From Setoptus koraiensis (lineage: Eukaryota > Arthropoda): 64,000 nt of DNA. Within the stretch, counting starts at the first letter, position 1; each line of letters opens with the position of its first letter. The notes below the pieces were generated by a model. That model had not been told where the DNA came from and did not search any database. It was given only the letters and a program-made list of their open reading frames with translations. Positions 1 to 12,862 of the stretch are shown here, in pieces. A program made the translations under genes and the position numbers. Location: NCBI GenBank assembly GCA_048013815.1, contig CM106585.1, positions 6,820,001 through 6,884,000 on the forward strand, in the 5' to 3' direction.

Positions 1-3000
1 CAGATAAGGATTCTAATCTTTACGGTGAAATAAATTATACCCTCAGTGGATTTGAAGCAAAAAAGTTCAAACTTGACACGAAAACCGGAGAAATAATGAT
101 CGCGGACTGCGGCCAACCTCAATGCCTGGATTACGAGTCCGAGTCTATGTACTTTTTGACTTACGAAGCCCGTGATGGAGGAGGAAAGTTCGCAACTGCA
201 AGCCTTATTATTCAAGTTTTGGATACCAACGATCATGCGCCTGTGTTTTCAGAAAAAATCTACAGGAGGGAACTCATTACTGACAATATCAAAAACTACA
301 TTTCTCCTCCATTAGTCGTCAAAGCAAAAGACAATGATGGTCCTAACAACGGTGGCCAAGGAAATGTGAAATACAGTCTAAATGATTCAAACCTAACTGG
401 TCTTACAGTAGATCCTATAACTGGCCAAGTGTCCTTAACTAAACAATTGGATATAAAGAAATTAGTTCCTAAAACTTTCGTAGATCGGAAAATTGTTTTT
501 CAAGCTGAGGTGGTAGCCACAGACAACGGAGAACAACCATTGAGTGGAACTGCTTCGATTGTATTGATTCTTAAGGGTGATCGCGATGGAGCACCAAGAT
601 TTATAAATGAACCTTACCGTGTTACGGTGAGAGAAGACCAAAAACCTGATTTGACCATTTTCAAAGTCGAAGCAATCGATCCGGATGGTACCGATTCTCA
701 ACTACGTTATTCGGTGGGTTATGATAAGAATAGCCTCGTGAACATCAACGCAACCACTGGTGAACTATCCATTGACGCTAATGCTGATCTAGATTATAAT
801 TGTTTCAAAGATAAACGATACAATATCACTGTTTATACAACAGACAACGGAAAACCTTATCCTCTGAGTGCACAGACGACTGTAACACTTTTGATTGAAG
901 ATGTGAACAATAAGCCCCCGAAATTCAGAACAAATGAAGTTTCCTCCATCATCAATGCAGGCAGAACGATGGTCAATGATGTTGTGGCGAAAATGGAGGC
1001 CGATGATACTGATACGACCTCCATACTGAGATATTCCATAGATGGGGAACTTACAAATATCCGAGATCGCGGAGGAGTGTTGTTCACGCTAGACGACATA
1101 GTTAATTCAACAGATAACTATCTTAACGAGATGTCATCGAGGGATAGGATTGACATGCAAACTAGAATAACTAAAATGTTCAGCATTGATACAAGCACCG
1201 GTGACGTTCGGATGTTGATTGAACCAGATTACGCTTTTATATCTTTAGTCAACCTGACGATAAGAGTAACCGATGTGAATCAATTCAACCCATATGGACA
1301 GGAACCAGAGCAAACTGATGTAGCACATTGCTTGATATATTTACAAAATACTCTAGATAGAAGTCCCGTTTTCGCTGCTCCTTGGGGAAACAACGGGAGC
1401 AATTATGAAATCTCCATAGACGAGGAAATACAAGTTGGATCAACGATACTCACACTTGTAGCTAGAGATCCCCCAACAAATCAACCAATCAAAAATATTA
1501 TGAAGGTGACCGAAAGCGATCCTAAGAACTTCTTTAACGTTGAACCTGCAGGAATAGTCAGAATTGCTAAAAGGATTGACTACGAAGATTTACCATTTCC
1601 GAAGCAGCTTAGCCTAAGTGTCAGAGCTATTGGAAATTTGGAAGATAATGAAGTCCTAACAACAACAATGCGAATAATTGTCAAAGTTAATGATCTCAAT
1701 GACAATCCTCCCATTTTCTCCAGTGATTCCTACATAGGGAATGTGAGCGAATCGGCTGTTTTCCCTCATAACATACTTACTGTGTCAGCGGAGGATAAGG
1801 ATTCTAGCAGTCATGTATTCTACGATGTCTCCGGTCATGGTAGTGAATTGTTCGATATAGATTCAGGAGGATCGATATTCATCAGACGAAACGTAAGACT
1901 CGACAGAGAGTTGGAATCAATGTATTTACTGCAAGTTACTGCCAGTGATTGCAATAAAAACCAATCTTCAAATCCCGACCAGTCCGGTTGCAGTCGATCT
2001 TCTACATTTGTAACAATCAAGGTCTTGGATGAGAACGACAACAGGCCTCAATGGGTCATGCTGAATCAGGCCGGAGATTACGATGCAACGATACCTGAAA
2101 CCGCACCATTAGATAGTTTTATAATCCAAGTCAAAGCCATAGATTTAGATGAAGGCTTAAACTCTCAAATAGAATATGAATTATCGCATGGAGATAGTCT
2201 AATATCGAGATCTTTTAAGATTGACTCGGCAGGTTTTATAACTGTTGCAGCACCTATATTGGGTTTTGGACGCCCAAACCCCTACAGATTAAGTATAAGA
2301 GCCTATGACCATGGAAAGATAAGTCAATCATCAAACATCAATCTGATACTTACAATTAGTGATGTGGCCCAGAACGATGGAGTTCCGTTCTTTATTAAGC
2401 CGAAAATAGACGAAAAGATTTCCGTCTTTGAGAATGTAGGGCAAAACCACTTTGTGTACCAGGTGCTGGCACGAGATACTGATGATGAGTCTGCCAGTAA
2501 CAGTAGAGTGCTCTATCAATTCATGCAACCATCCAGCGTATTCGAAATTAATCCTTTTAGCGGAACTATCACAACATCAAATTGGCCAAACCTCTATCTA
2601 GATAGAGAATCGACCCCCAACTATACTCTAGTGGTAGTTGCTTCAGATACTGGAGTTCCCCCCAAGAAGGCTTACAGAACACTGAACATACAAGTTGAAG
2701 ATATAAATGACAATGAGCCATATTTCGAAAGAGACATTGATGATCCGCCGTTAGTATTGAATGTTGAAGAAGAAATGGAACCCAATAGCTATATTGGTAC
2801 GATACAGGCCATAGATAGAGACATTTCGAAGAATGCTATCATTAATTACGAGATTATTGAAGGAAACATGAATAATGTCTTCTTACTTAAGTTTGACATT
2901 GATAGTGAACAAGGAAACAATAAATGCGAAATTTATACTACTAAAAAGTTAGATCGAGAAGAAAGAGAGAGCTACACACTCACAATAAAAGCCAGCGGAC

Positions 3001-4666
3001 ATACAAAGTACAGCGATTCTATAATCAATGCCCTTCAGCACCATACAAGTAGGGGTAGCGACCCATTGATTAGCAAATTAACTGGACATCCCAGGCATCC
3101 GTCATATAACTCTACCGATCTAAGCAAGATGAGAATAACTATAAAATTGAATGACATCAACGACAACAAGCCTAAATTTAACAATCCCAACGCGAAATTG
3201 ATCGTAGACTCCAGCGTTGAGATATACAGTCAACTAACTCAGTTTCAGGCCTCCGATTTAGACTCGTCAGATACCAAAATCGAGTATACTCTGATAGATG
3301 TAATATACCATAGCGATAGTAACCTTATCAGTGATCCTGTCTCGTCGGAGCAGTACAAAACTAATCAGCCTGTGAGTGTCAAGCGTGTGTTTGAAATTGA
3401 TAGATCAACAGGAGTCTTACGCAATTTAGTGCCACTGAGACAGTTTGTCGATGGCTACTTCGAGATATTTGTGAAGGCCGATAGCGGTCTTTACAAGTTA
3501 ATCAAAGATAATACCGATGACACGGTTAATATGCAATTGATTCTGACACAAGCATTATCGAAATGTTCAAGAAATAGTTCTGAGCACAGTTACAATCAAC
3601 AAGATAACAATAACCTCATGAATCTGAGCGAATTGGACAACTGTTTTGTTACAACCACTAGGGCCACGTTATTCATTACTCATCAACGGGATACTTTCAG
3701 ATTTGTGTTCAACAAGACAAAGTTGAATGAAAAAATGGACGAATTTCGTGAAAAAATACAGTCTGCTCTTGAAACACAAATGATTGACGACGCTCACCAA
3801 AGAACACAATCGAGCGAATCTCTAGCCGCAGCTAGGACTGATAAACTTCTCCTGAATGTCTTCAACACAGAATTTTATGAAAAAGAAGACGGAAGTCTGG
3901 ATTATAGTACCATTACCTCTTGTTCACAGCTTGTAAAGTTTAATGAAAACATCCCCCAGCAGCAACCTTCAAGCGAACTACCTTATGACTTTAGTGGGCA
4001 GTTCGGACCAACCAATAATGGACTTTCCCAATCTAGCCAGAATCAGATCATCAGTTTTAGTCAAGCGATGGAAATGTTTAAGAATTTAAATGAAACGTCC
4101 CAAAAGACAAAGCAGCAGCAAATATTTGCTCAATACGGTCTCTTGGCAATTGAAAGATGCCTACCATCAAAGACAATGTATAAGATGACGAAATCCGAAT
4201 TGCTCGCTCTGATTGTTGCATCTTTAATTGCAGTAATCGGGTTAATATTAGCTTGTGTCAGCTCACGGATGAGAAAGAACTTCGAAAAAGACATCAATCT
4301 GTATCAGAATGCCAAATACCAATACATGAGTCATTACGCCACACTACCCGCTCACCAATCGAGAGCCATGCAACCGGTGTTAAATGGAAATCACTTTGCA
4401 CCACCTTACGGTGCCTATGATTACGAGTAAGTGAACATTACTGATTACGTTGCATTTGAGATTGTATTTGTGTAATAATCTTAAGTATTTCATATCTTTG
4501 CATGATCTTTTATTATTCGCCAAACTTCAACTAATGTAATATTCGCTAAGCACGACAATTAGATCAATTTACTCAACGTTCTTCTTCTCTAATCTTAATA
4601 TGCATCTTTCTCCTCAGTTCTAGGACGTTAAATCAAGGCTTGATGTATGAAACATGGCAATTTTAA
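1..4666 (+). CDS. Non-classical cadherin, PCDH15/CDH23/Cad87A-like, 3' part
   Basis: The reading frame is open from base 3, so the 5' end lies outside the window. Coding is join(<1..4426, 4618..4666). The protein is a chain of extracellular cadherin repeats: one partial repeat and about nine more, their ends marked by DTNDHAP, DVNNKPP, NDLNDNPP, DENDNRP, DINDNEP and NDINDNKP, with some boundaries degenerate (GDRDGAP, TLDRSP). Asp/Asn calcium ligands are mostly intact. After the repeats comes a membrane-adjacent region (about bases 3650-3910, RFVFNKTKLNEKMDEF) resembling that of PCDH15/CDH23-class cadherins, then one membrane helix (about 4198-4258) and a short tail without a catenin-binding motif. 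The uninterrupted frame would stop at 4428-4430, but that TAA is inside a consensus donor (GA|GTAAGTG). A pyrimidine-rich acceptor ends at 4617, and splicing adds 15 residues ending in ETWQF. The role would be calcium-dependent adhesion. Family assignment is firm; the exact orthologue is not. Confidence 0.9.
4427..4617 (+). other. Intron near the 3' end of the cadherin gene
   Basis: This 191 bp segment begins GTAAGTG and ends with a long C/T tract followed by TCCTCAG. Splicing joins GA to TTCTAGG and keeps the frame open for 15 more codons to a TAA at 4664-4666. Both sites match the consensus of the other introns inferred in this window, such as the acyl-CoA reductase intron, whose donor is also GA|GTAAGT. 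Confidence 0.75.
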
Positions 4667-4724
4667 ATTTTTACCACCCGACCAGCTCAAAAAAAAAATC
4701 CAACTAAGTGAAAAGTGATACATG

Positions 4725-6455
4725 CTAACTGTATATAATGGAACGGGCGGCTATGAAACCTGTCATGGCCAGTGAGCAGATGATGATAAATAGTCCGGTG
4801 TAATGTATAGTATTCACCAAACGCAATCGTCTTCTGCCTCTCTGAAAAGATGCCTCACTGTTATCTTCTTTAAGTAAAAAATGTCGCGCTCCAGTAACTG
4901 TGCGTTTAGCCTGAACATTCCAATCTAAAAGTCTTAAATCAAAGAAAAACTTCTTCTTGTCTGATGGTGTCAGTGAATCGGCCATTCTCAGGACGTTATC
5001 GCTGTTGAAATTCCAATCACTTGTTGTGAATGGTTTCATGATCTCGTACCCATGATGCATCTTTTTGGTTATTTTCACCATCAATGTTTTATATCCCAGC
5101 AATGAAATAAGCATATCTACAAAGTGGGCAAAGAATAACTCCGAGAATATTCTAGTCAAATTGTAAGTGATGAAATTTGCCCTCGTGTGCTTGGGCGGAT
5201 GTATCAGCGGCCTGACCACTTTTGTAGATGGACGCTCGACAGCTTCCTGCCGTAACAATTCAAAGAAATGTCCCCATGAAATAGGCTTAATGTTTCCTGA
5301 GGTCATGTTATAAACGGGCATCTTGTCAGATTTGATTGCGGTTGCTATGTTTTGGCCAGCAACAATAATAGCATTGGCACAATAATCGACTGGTACCATA
5401 TCCGAGATGGCCCAATAGTTCCAATCAATAGTGCGCAAGATACCTAGACTTGCTAGGGTTCCTAAACCGGCCATTCCATTGATGTTATCGACCCATCCAG
5501 GTTTTGGCTCTTCAGCGGCTGGTATTACAATTGATGGACGCAATATACCCACAGGGAATGATCCAATTTCTCTGCTAACCAACTCTTCGGCCATTGCTTT
5601 TGTATAAGTGTAGGTGTTTGGCCTACCTTCGAGCAGGTGACCAGTAATCTTGTCGAGACATTCGTCTGGCAAGCACCTGTCGTGATGATACATGTGAGCA
5701 ATCAAACAAAATAAGTTAGTTCATGCAAGTGTTAGAGTCGATGAGATGTTATGATAAGATATGCACAGCACCGATACTTACTCGACCATATTGAGAATGT
5801 CATCTGGATTGCGTTCGAGTTTGTGAAGATCTTCGTTAATGTCACGTCTATTACAATTTGAATAAGCGGTTGATACGTGCACCATTGATTTGAGGTCTCG
5901 CATCTCTTTACATAATTGAAGAACATATTTTGTTCCTACTACATTGTCTCTAACGTTATATTTCAGTGCTGCATCAAAACTAACCGAGGCCGCCACATGG
6001 AAAACAACGTTTACCTCTTCCTGCAACAGCTTTCTAGCCGTCGGGCTAAGACCTAATCCAGGTAGAGTCATGTCGCTGTCGATGGCAACGATTTGTTGGA
6101 GTAGCTCGCTACAATCATATTTATCAAATGGTTTAGCTTTGAGCATCTGTACAAGACGTTTCTCAGCTGAAACATCTCTCTTAGATCGCAATAGAACGTA
6201 GATTTTGCCGCAATGTTTGCATGACTCTATTAATTTCCAGAGCAATACCTTGCCCAAGAAGCCTGTCGCACCAGTGATAAGTATGTTTTTTCCCTGGTAA
6301 AATTTCTCAATGACAGACTCATCATTGAGTTGCTGATCAATTTGTTGATGGTTGTTATTTATGGTTGGCTTAATTAATTGTTGGGTGTTACTGCTAGTCT
6401 CATAGCCAGTATGATTGTTATTGACCATTTCGACCGATGTTTTTTCTCCGATCAT
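4725..6455 (-). CDS. Alcohol-forming fatty acyl-CoA reductase
   Basis: Two exons, complement(join(4725..5676, 5782..6455)), separated by a 105 bp intron with GTAAGT donor and CAG acceptor, encode 541 residues, the usual length for the family. The enzyme reduces fatty acyl-CoA to fatty alcohol with NADPH, feeding wax and ether-lipid synthesis, normally at ER or peroxisomal membranes. An N-terminal Rossmann domain carries the NADP-binding TGATGFLG (residues 61-68). The catalytic YxxxK is Y247-K251, right after the splice junction. The C-terminal FAR_C domain is followed by a hydrophobic segment (IHYTGLFIIICSLAM) that probably anchors it. Residues 1-50 are Asn/Gln-rich and not conserved. The gene is tail to tail with the cadherin gene, with only 58 bp between their stop codons. 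Arthropods carry many paralogues, so substrate chain length cannot be given. Confidence 0.95.
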
Positions 6456-8820
6456 TTTTCTCTATAGAGTGTCGTTGATATGTGCGATATATATAATGTG
6501 ATTGTTATGCTGATTAAACTAGTTATCGGGATAACGTTGTCTGATGTTTTGGTATGTAATGAACTATTGTGAAAGCATGTATGTATATGGAGACTGTTAA
6601 TAAGACACAAAGAAATTTCTTGAACAATTAATAATAATAAAAATGCCAAAATTGATTGTTGTTGTTATTGATAGATGTAATGCCAGACACAACTGTAATC
6701 TTACCTTGTCGTTACATTGAATAGTGTTGTCTGACAATTGACAGTTGGCAATAATTGAAACTTTATATTTCGAGTTGTTGTCTTATGGCTATGGTGTCTG
6801 TCTACGATTATATATGATTGGTGTGCGTGTGTGAATTTTTAATATAAATGTTATATGAATCACGAGAGTAATTCACGATAGAGCGCCAAAAAAGTCCTCT
6901 CCACTATACTGGTAGTGGTTTTTTATCTGTTACAAGTGTTATTGTAATTCATAAAGTGCCTGCTAATATTATACTAAAAACTTTTTGTTATCGCATCTAT
7001 ACTCTCTTTGATCGATTTTAACCACCTGTTGAGTATCGATTGATTATTTTTGTTTTTCTAGAAATTCTCTCGCTTACTAACTGACAAATTGTGAATTGTA
7101 ATATAAGTTTGAAAAGTGCAACCTTTGGTCTACAACAAACTATAATAGCTAACTTGTTGTATTGCTTGATTAGTAACACTGAGAGGCTAATGTTAAATGG
7201 AGTTGAAACATTTCCTCACTTATTATATATATATATGTGGTAGAGAAGAAAGAGAGAAATATAGCATCAGTAGTGTATTACTTTGTTTCAGCATACAATT
7301 GATTGGCGCGCCTCTCTCAAGATTTTGTAGATTTTGATGATAGCCAACAAGATTCTAAACTTTACTAATACTACGAGTATTCGTATGTATTACTAATACT
7401 AATAGTATTAATAAAGTATGCACATAGTATAGACAATGCCGCCTTGCTGGTTATCTTTCCCCCATTTCTTTTTTCTTCCTCATCTTGAGAACTTGTTATC
7501 CGACAACTTGTTTAAGGTATCATCGGAGACTTACAAGTCGGTTACTTAGTTAGTACCGGCAAAATCCGCTGGTGTTGAATGTGGCCGCTTGCGCACACAT
7601 TATTCATCTAACAGATCACACATTATCTGACACGGTTGTATCTCTCATCAACAATCTTACCTATCTCATTGTAAGATCAGTGCTCGTCATCATTTGCTCA
7701 TCACCTAGCCACTCCTAATGAGCTCGCATCACTCATTACCATTCGTTTGGTACGTTTAGAGTGGCGTGTGTAATGAGTGTTTGTCACTAGCGGCGCTCGA
7801 TGGGAAAGTGCCCTCGACGTTTGTCCGGTAGAGCACCCTCATCTGTAGCGATCTATCAATCGGCCAACGATGGATAGAGCCCGACGAGTCATTGGTGACG
7901 AGAAGCAAGTGGATGTTCGTAATGCTGATGATGCAGATGATGCTGATCATTGTCATTGTGAGCATGTTCGCTGGTTACTTTCCGCAAACTTTGTCATTTC
8001 GTCACATTCACGAAGCTTCTACCAGCATTACCATCACAAGCTGCACTACTGCTGCTGATTGGTATCAGGCATTTGCCAGAATGTTTATCTACACACCTAT
8101 TGTGTGGCACGGTGACACTGTGTGAGTGATAGGCAAACGACATTTTGTGTTCATTTGTGGTTGTACATTGCAAAAATCAAATAATTGTCATTGAATTACA
8201 GTGTAGTAGTCGATGATGATTATAACGCCGGACTCTATCAGCTGATGAAGATGAGATAGAGGCGCGATGACGCATCATGATGAGATCGTCATCATCATCA
8301 GCATGAACAGTATACCGATAGACCAGTTTGGGCTTGCCATTGCTGATTTGAAAACCACTAATAGGCACTTGACTTTTTTCAATTTGTTCTGAGGCACGCA
8401 CTTGGCGCATGTGCACCGGCGGTCGTGGATATACATAAATCAAGATGATCACCGGCGCAAAGATTAATTAGACATGAGCGATATCATTGTACTGTTCGGT
8501 TGTGTTCTGTCTGTCTGTCTCTCTCTCTCTCTCTGGGAATTTAATCGCCAATCTGCACCGCCGTCCATCAATGCGTTGTACGCTGTGGCAGGTAGCTCGA
8601 TTGTGCTGATCAGTCAAATCAAAGGGTTCAAGTTCGTCGAACTCCCCGGATAACCCCATCCGAGGCGCAGAAGAAAAGAAGAAGATATTTCTCAGTTGAG
8701 TATATGTTTCACTAACATTCCATGCAGCTAACCAAGAAATATGCATCGCTAAAATTGTATCATCACATGCCGGCATGCAAATGCAAACTGTAGCAATCAT
8801 TAGTAGCGTTCACCTGCGCA
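6456..8820. other. Gene-poor AT-rich flank upstream of the acyl-CoA reductase
   Basis: No protein-coding exon is recognisable on either strand; the short open frames lack conserved motifs. It holds the reductase 5' flank, AT/ACT-rich microsatellite tracts around 7218-7230 and 7356-7425, and a CTGT/CT run at about 8508-8534. Nothing else can be supported. Confidence 0.5.
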
Positions 8821-8862
8821 CCATCGGCCTAGCCGCAAACGTGACGCATACAACTTATGTAA

Positions 8863-8894
8863 TGTGTGTGTGTGTGTGTGTGTGTGACGTCACA
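8863..8894 (+). repeat. (TG)12 tract ending in a TGACGTCA palindrome
   Basis: Twelve TG units (8863-8886) run into TGACGTCACAA. TGACGTCA is the full cAMP-response-element (CREB/ATF) consensus. The whole block recurs inverted at 9747-9777. Confidence 0.8.
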
Positions 8895-8981
8895 AGTGCC
8901 AGGCCGCGGGATTGTCACATAACAATTGTTCACTGTAGTTATATTATGTAATATAGAGTCTACACAACAAAGTATATTAAA

Positions 8982-8989
8982 TATAAAAG
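8982..8989 (+). promoter_or_regulatory. Possible TATA box
   Basis: TATAAAAG in the gene-poor stretch, about 100 bp downstream of the TG/CRE block. No coding exon follows within several kilobases, so if functional it would serve a non-coding transcript or a distant 5' exon. It may be chance. Confidence 0.2.
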
Positions 8990-9746
8990 CGATTATCTAC
9001 GCAATACCAACTAGTAACTGATGCTGATCCCTTTTATATCCTTGAGCATACTGCGTATGTTGTGCTCATGTTATCTCGGGCCACTAGGTGAGCTAGCGAG
9101 TTACCGGTTGTTGGTTGGTGTGATGCACTTTTGGCACTATCACTGGAGAACCAGTTAACCGGTTTGCTCGCTTGCGTCGGTCAGGTGAGCCAGTGTTGGC
9201 AGTCGTGCGCTTGGCAAATCCTGTTTTCGTTAGCTGTTGCATAGTTGTGCTTGTGAATTGCAACAGTCACAATAATACACACACAATATGTTGGCTAATT
9301 ATTAATTGTGTATATTGCGTATGTACGGCGGCGTGCGAATCGTCTTGGCGCGCTAACGACTTGCAGTGTCGGCAAAATCGCCACTAGCGGCTTTTGGGGA
9401 GCGAGCCAAGAGTTGTGGCAGCTCATGATGCGAAATGCGAAAACGAAGCGATTTGTGGCAAGACCGGGCCAAGGTCACACTGAAAAGTGAACGCAGGCAT
9501 GCAAATAAAGGGTTGTCCCTCGCGGCACAGAGTTCACTGGCAGTGACGCAATCGTGATTAACATTGTTGCGACTGACAGCAGCCCGAGGAGCAGGAAACC
9601 TCCTCATGCATCTAGATATTGGTGGTATTAGTGGAACAATCGCCGCTGAAGGTCTCGGCGGTGGTTGCAACTGATGCTGATGATGACGCTGATGATGTAA
9701 TCTCAGTGTTACCTTAGCCTCACCTTAGCCTACTCGCTAATTTGTG

Positions 9747-9777
9747 TTGTGACGTCACACACACACACACACACACA
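9747..9777 (-). repeat. Inverted copy of the CRE plus dinucleotide tract
   Basis: TTGTGACGTCA followed by about ten CA units, the reverse complement of the block at 8863-8894. Together they form inverted arms of about 31 bp separated by about 850 bp. Confidence 0.8.
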
Positions 9778-11340
9778 ATCAGCCCGATTGAATCGGGACG
9801 CTACAGGTTACCTGTTGCGCAATACGCTTGCCCTCGGCTTCACCTCGACAGAGGAAGACAGTAGATACAGTTGTTGATCAGGTCGTTAGCTCGGCGCGAC
9901 TCGGCGCTCGACAACGACAGGCTCATGCCGATTGCAGCGCGTTCTGGCGCACTCACTACAGAATTATTCCGACAATTACGCAATGATCACCAACAAATGA
10001 TGCAAATCACCAGACAATGGTCGCATCCATGATGGTCGCATCACAGTGTCAATATTGGCCCACCACCATGCCGACACTGCCGACAATTATCGCGACAGTC
10101 AGGCGAGTACAATTCCGGTGTGTGCCGTCTAGAGAGGAAATGTTGCTCTCATTGTTTCACTAGTCGCCACAAAGTTGTTGTACTTGTGGCCGTGTGCGTG
10201 CATCTATTGTAAATTTACCTATGTGCCGTATTTGTATCTTTCCGAAAGTTAGTTCTCGTTTCGTCTCGTGTTACTGGCTGGTTGTTTACTTTTGCTGCTG
10301 TTTTCAAAACAATGTTTTGTTCGTCAACGCGACGAAACTTTTTCGCCCACAAACTGGTAAAAATCCGGTTATTGTGTGGCAACATAAGAATAAACAACTT
10401 TCACCGCGTCGATGTCACAGCCAGCAGATCGCAAGCTTTATTGAGTGTGATGCAGCGCATCTGTCAAACAAAGTCAGACAACAATGTTGTTGTGAATTGT
10501 GTTGAATTGTGTTGAATTGGGCAGGCGCTTTGGGTTTGTTTGACTGTTTGCCCGGCGCGACACAACGATCAATGCAGATCGAGTGCGTTCATTTCTGTCG
10601 CTTGTTTATTTCGTTTTTGCTGCCAGAAATTCCCATCTGCAGCTGCCAGAGCGATCAGATCGACGAGATTTGATCGGCTCGGCAAGATTCGATCAGCTTT
10701 GATCAACTTTGATTAGCGATGCGCCGCAACCAACGGTATCTGTCATCGATCGGGCAACGTCACAGGCCCGGCGTATCGCGATCATCACATTGCTGACAAT
10801 TGAACATTGCGAGTGCATGCCTGTTGCCGAGCTGAGGGCCTTGGGCAAGCCGAGTTGCGTTTCCTCAGATCGATTTGGCCACCTTTGATTTGAGTCGAAA
10901 GTTTTGCACACCTTGAAAAAGCGATTTGTCGAAAGGGCGCCTGCCCAAGGCCGGCCAGTCAGTTTATGGGGGCCGCCGGTGCGAACGCCAAGCTGCCATT
11001 TTCGCTGTCATTACAATTATCGCCTTGGACATGCATCACGATACTATTACAGATGTGATACATTTGTGATCGTTGGCTTGTGATGTGGAGCGACTTTTGC
11101 GCACATACCGTGGTCATACCAATGGCATAAACAGCCGAATATATCGTCATAAATATCGTCGTCGTCATGAGCAGCACGTATCGGCAAGTATCACAAGTTC
11201 ACAAAATCAGTAGCAGGCTCGCAATAAATTAATTACAAAATATCGTCGTTGAGCAGCCAGTGTGAACCAGCGGTGCGTGCGCTCGTCAATGGTGTCGCAT
11301 TTGATCATCAAATTTGCATGTAGCATTTAAGTTACATAAT

Positions 11341-11400
11341 ACCAATGACTACTACATCAGTGTACCAATGACTACTACATTAGTGTACCAATGACTACAT
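11341..11400 (+). repeat. 23 bp tandem repeat, about 2.6 copies
   Basis: The unit begins ACCAATGACTACTACAT. Copies start at 11341, 11364 and 11387, the second differing by one base and the third being partial. Confidence 0.85.
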
Positions 11401-11594
11401 GGCGAGCTTAGTGTGCTTAATTAGCAGTGTGCCGGCTGGTTGCGAGTGACATAATCACGGTGATGAACTTTCGCTAGCCGACATTCTCACGTCGATGGTT
11501 GATGTTGATTGTTGGCAACTGCACACCCACATGCTTGAGTTGTTGTGGTGCATTCATTTCAATTTAAATTGTATCTTTCTGCTTGTATTGCGCT

Positions 11595-11659
11595 GATATA
11601 CTCACACATGATGATATACTCACACATGATGATATACTCACACATGATGATATACTCAC
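11595..11659 (+). repeat. 18 bp tandem repeat, about 3.6 copies
   Basis: The unit GATATACTCACACATGAT starts at 11595, 11613 and 11631 with identical sequence, and a partial copy begins at 11649. Perfect identity suggests recent expansion. Confidence 0.9.
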
Positions 11660-12790
11660 CTATACTGATATATTTACAGTAGGTCACGTCACGTGACAGC
11701 TCGTAGAGACTGCCACTGGCGCTTGTCGCTGGTTATGCTCTCTTGCTCGACAGACTCGTTCGTCACACTAACCACACTAGCCACACTCTACTGTCGGCTC
11801 GGCTGCGACACATTGACTACTGCACCGCGTTGGAGTGCCTCAAATGCTCAAATTTGGAGCTGCCAAAAGCTGGTTTTGATTGATTGCTTTTTAATTAATT
11901 AACAAAATTTGACGCTTCGCAAATGGCTGACGCATCGGCCCAGCGATGGCGCCACGATTGCCGCTATCACCAGTTGATGGTATGCTGACTGTTGCCCGTT
12001 TACCTAGCTAGCCCATGGACACTGGCCGTCGATGGGCCGTCGATGGGCCGTCATCCGCCACACTCTGTAATGCACTCTGTATATCATATATGCAGCCGCA
12101 TAGACAGGTGAGCGAACGCGAGTGACTGCTACCATTGGTTGTAATTCGTAACAAGTGATCAGCAATTGACTAATTAACTGATTACTGATGCAACCTAACT
12201 AATGCGACTAATTGAGCCAATCGTGACAAGATTGGCCAGGCCACTCACCTGTTTGTCGGCAAGTGGCGCGGGCCGCTGGCGCCATCTCTCGTCGGCCATC
12301 GTCAACTGGACAACATTTGAACTTTTTTAACTTTACTTCTTCATCACTATGCGTGTTGTGTTGGTTTACATAAACAAAGCGACACTGTATCGACATCTGG
12401 CGCATAAAACTTTTGTTGTTGGTGTCTAGCTAAACTATGCCGATATCCCAGTATACACATATCAACATATCTACATACACATATATAAATATATTACGTC
12501 TTCACTAGTGGCACCAGTAGAGGTGCTCCACTGACATGGTCGCTTCAATGCAAACGCTATATAAACTATCTTGATACTAGTGACTAGTTTTGGCAAGCCG
12601 CTCGCAAGTCTTGAGGCCTATCGCAACGCGAGGGGCACTCACTTATCGCTTGTTATCACTATGCTAGTCTCGGTAATTATTTATTATTATTACGCCATTG
12701 ATGATGCATCTTATCTCGGTGTCGTCGTCACTGTCTAGTCGCGACTTGAATTGCTCCATATTGGCCGTCATAGTCATGATATTGGCCCGT

Positions 12791-12862
12791 ATTATGCAGT
12801 ATTATTATACAGTATTATGCAGTATCATACAGTATTATGCAGTATTGTACAGTATTGCACAG
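12791..12862 (+). repeat. 10 bp minisatellite, unit AGTATTATGC
   Basis: Five units of exactly 10 bp start at 12811, 12821, 12831, 12841 and 12851, each beginning AGTAT. A less regular copy lies just upstream. Confidence 0.8.
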
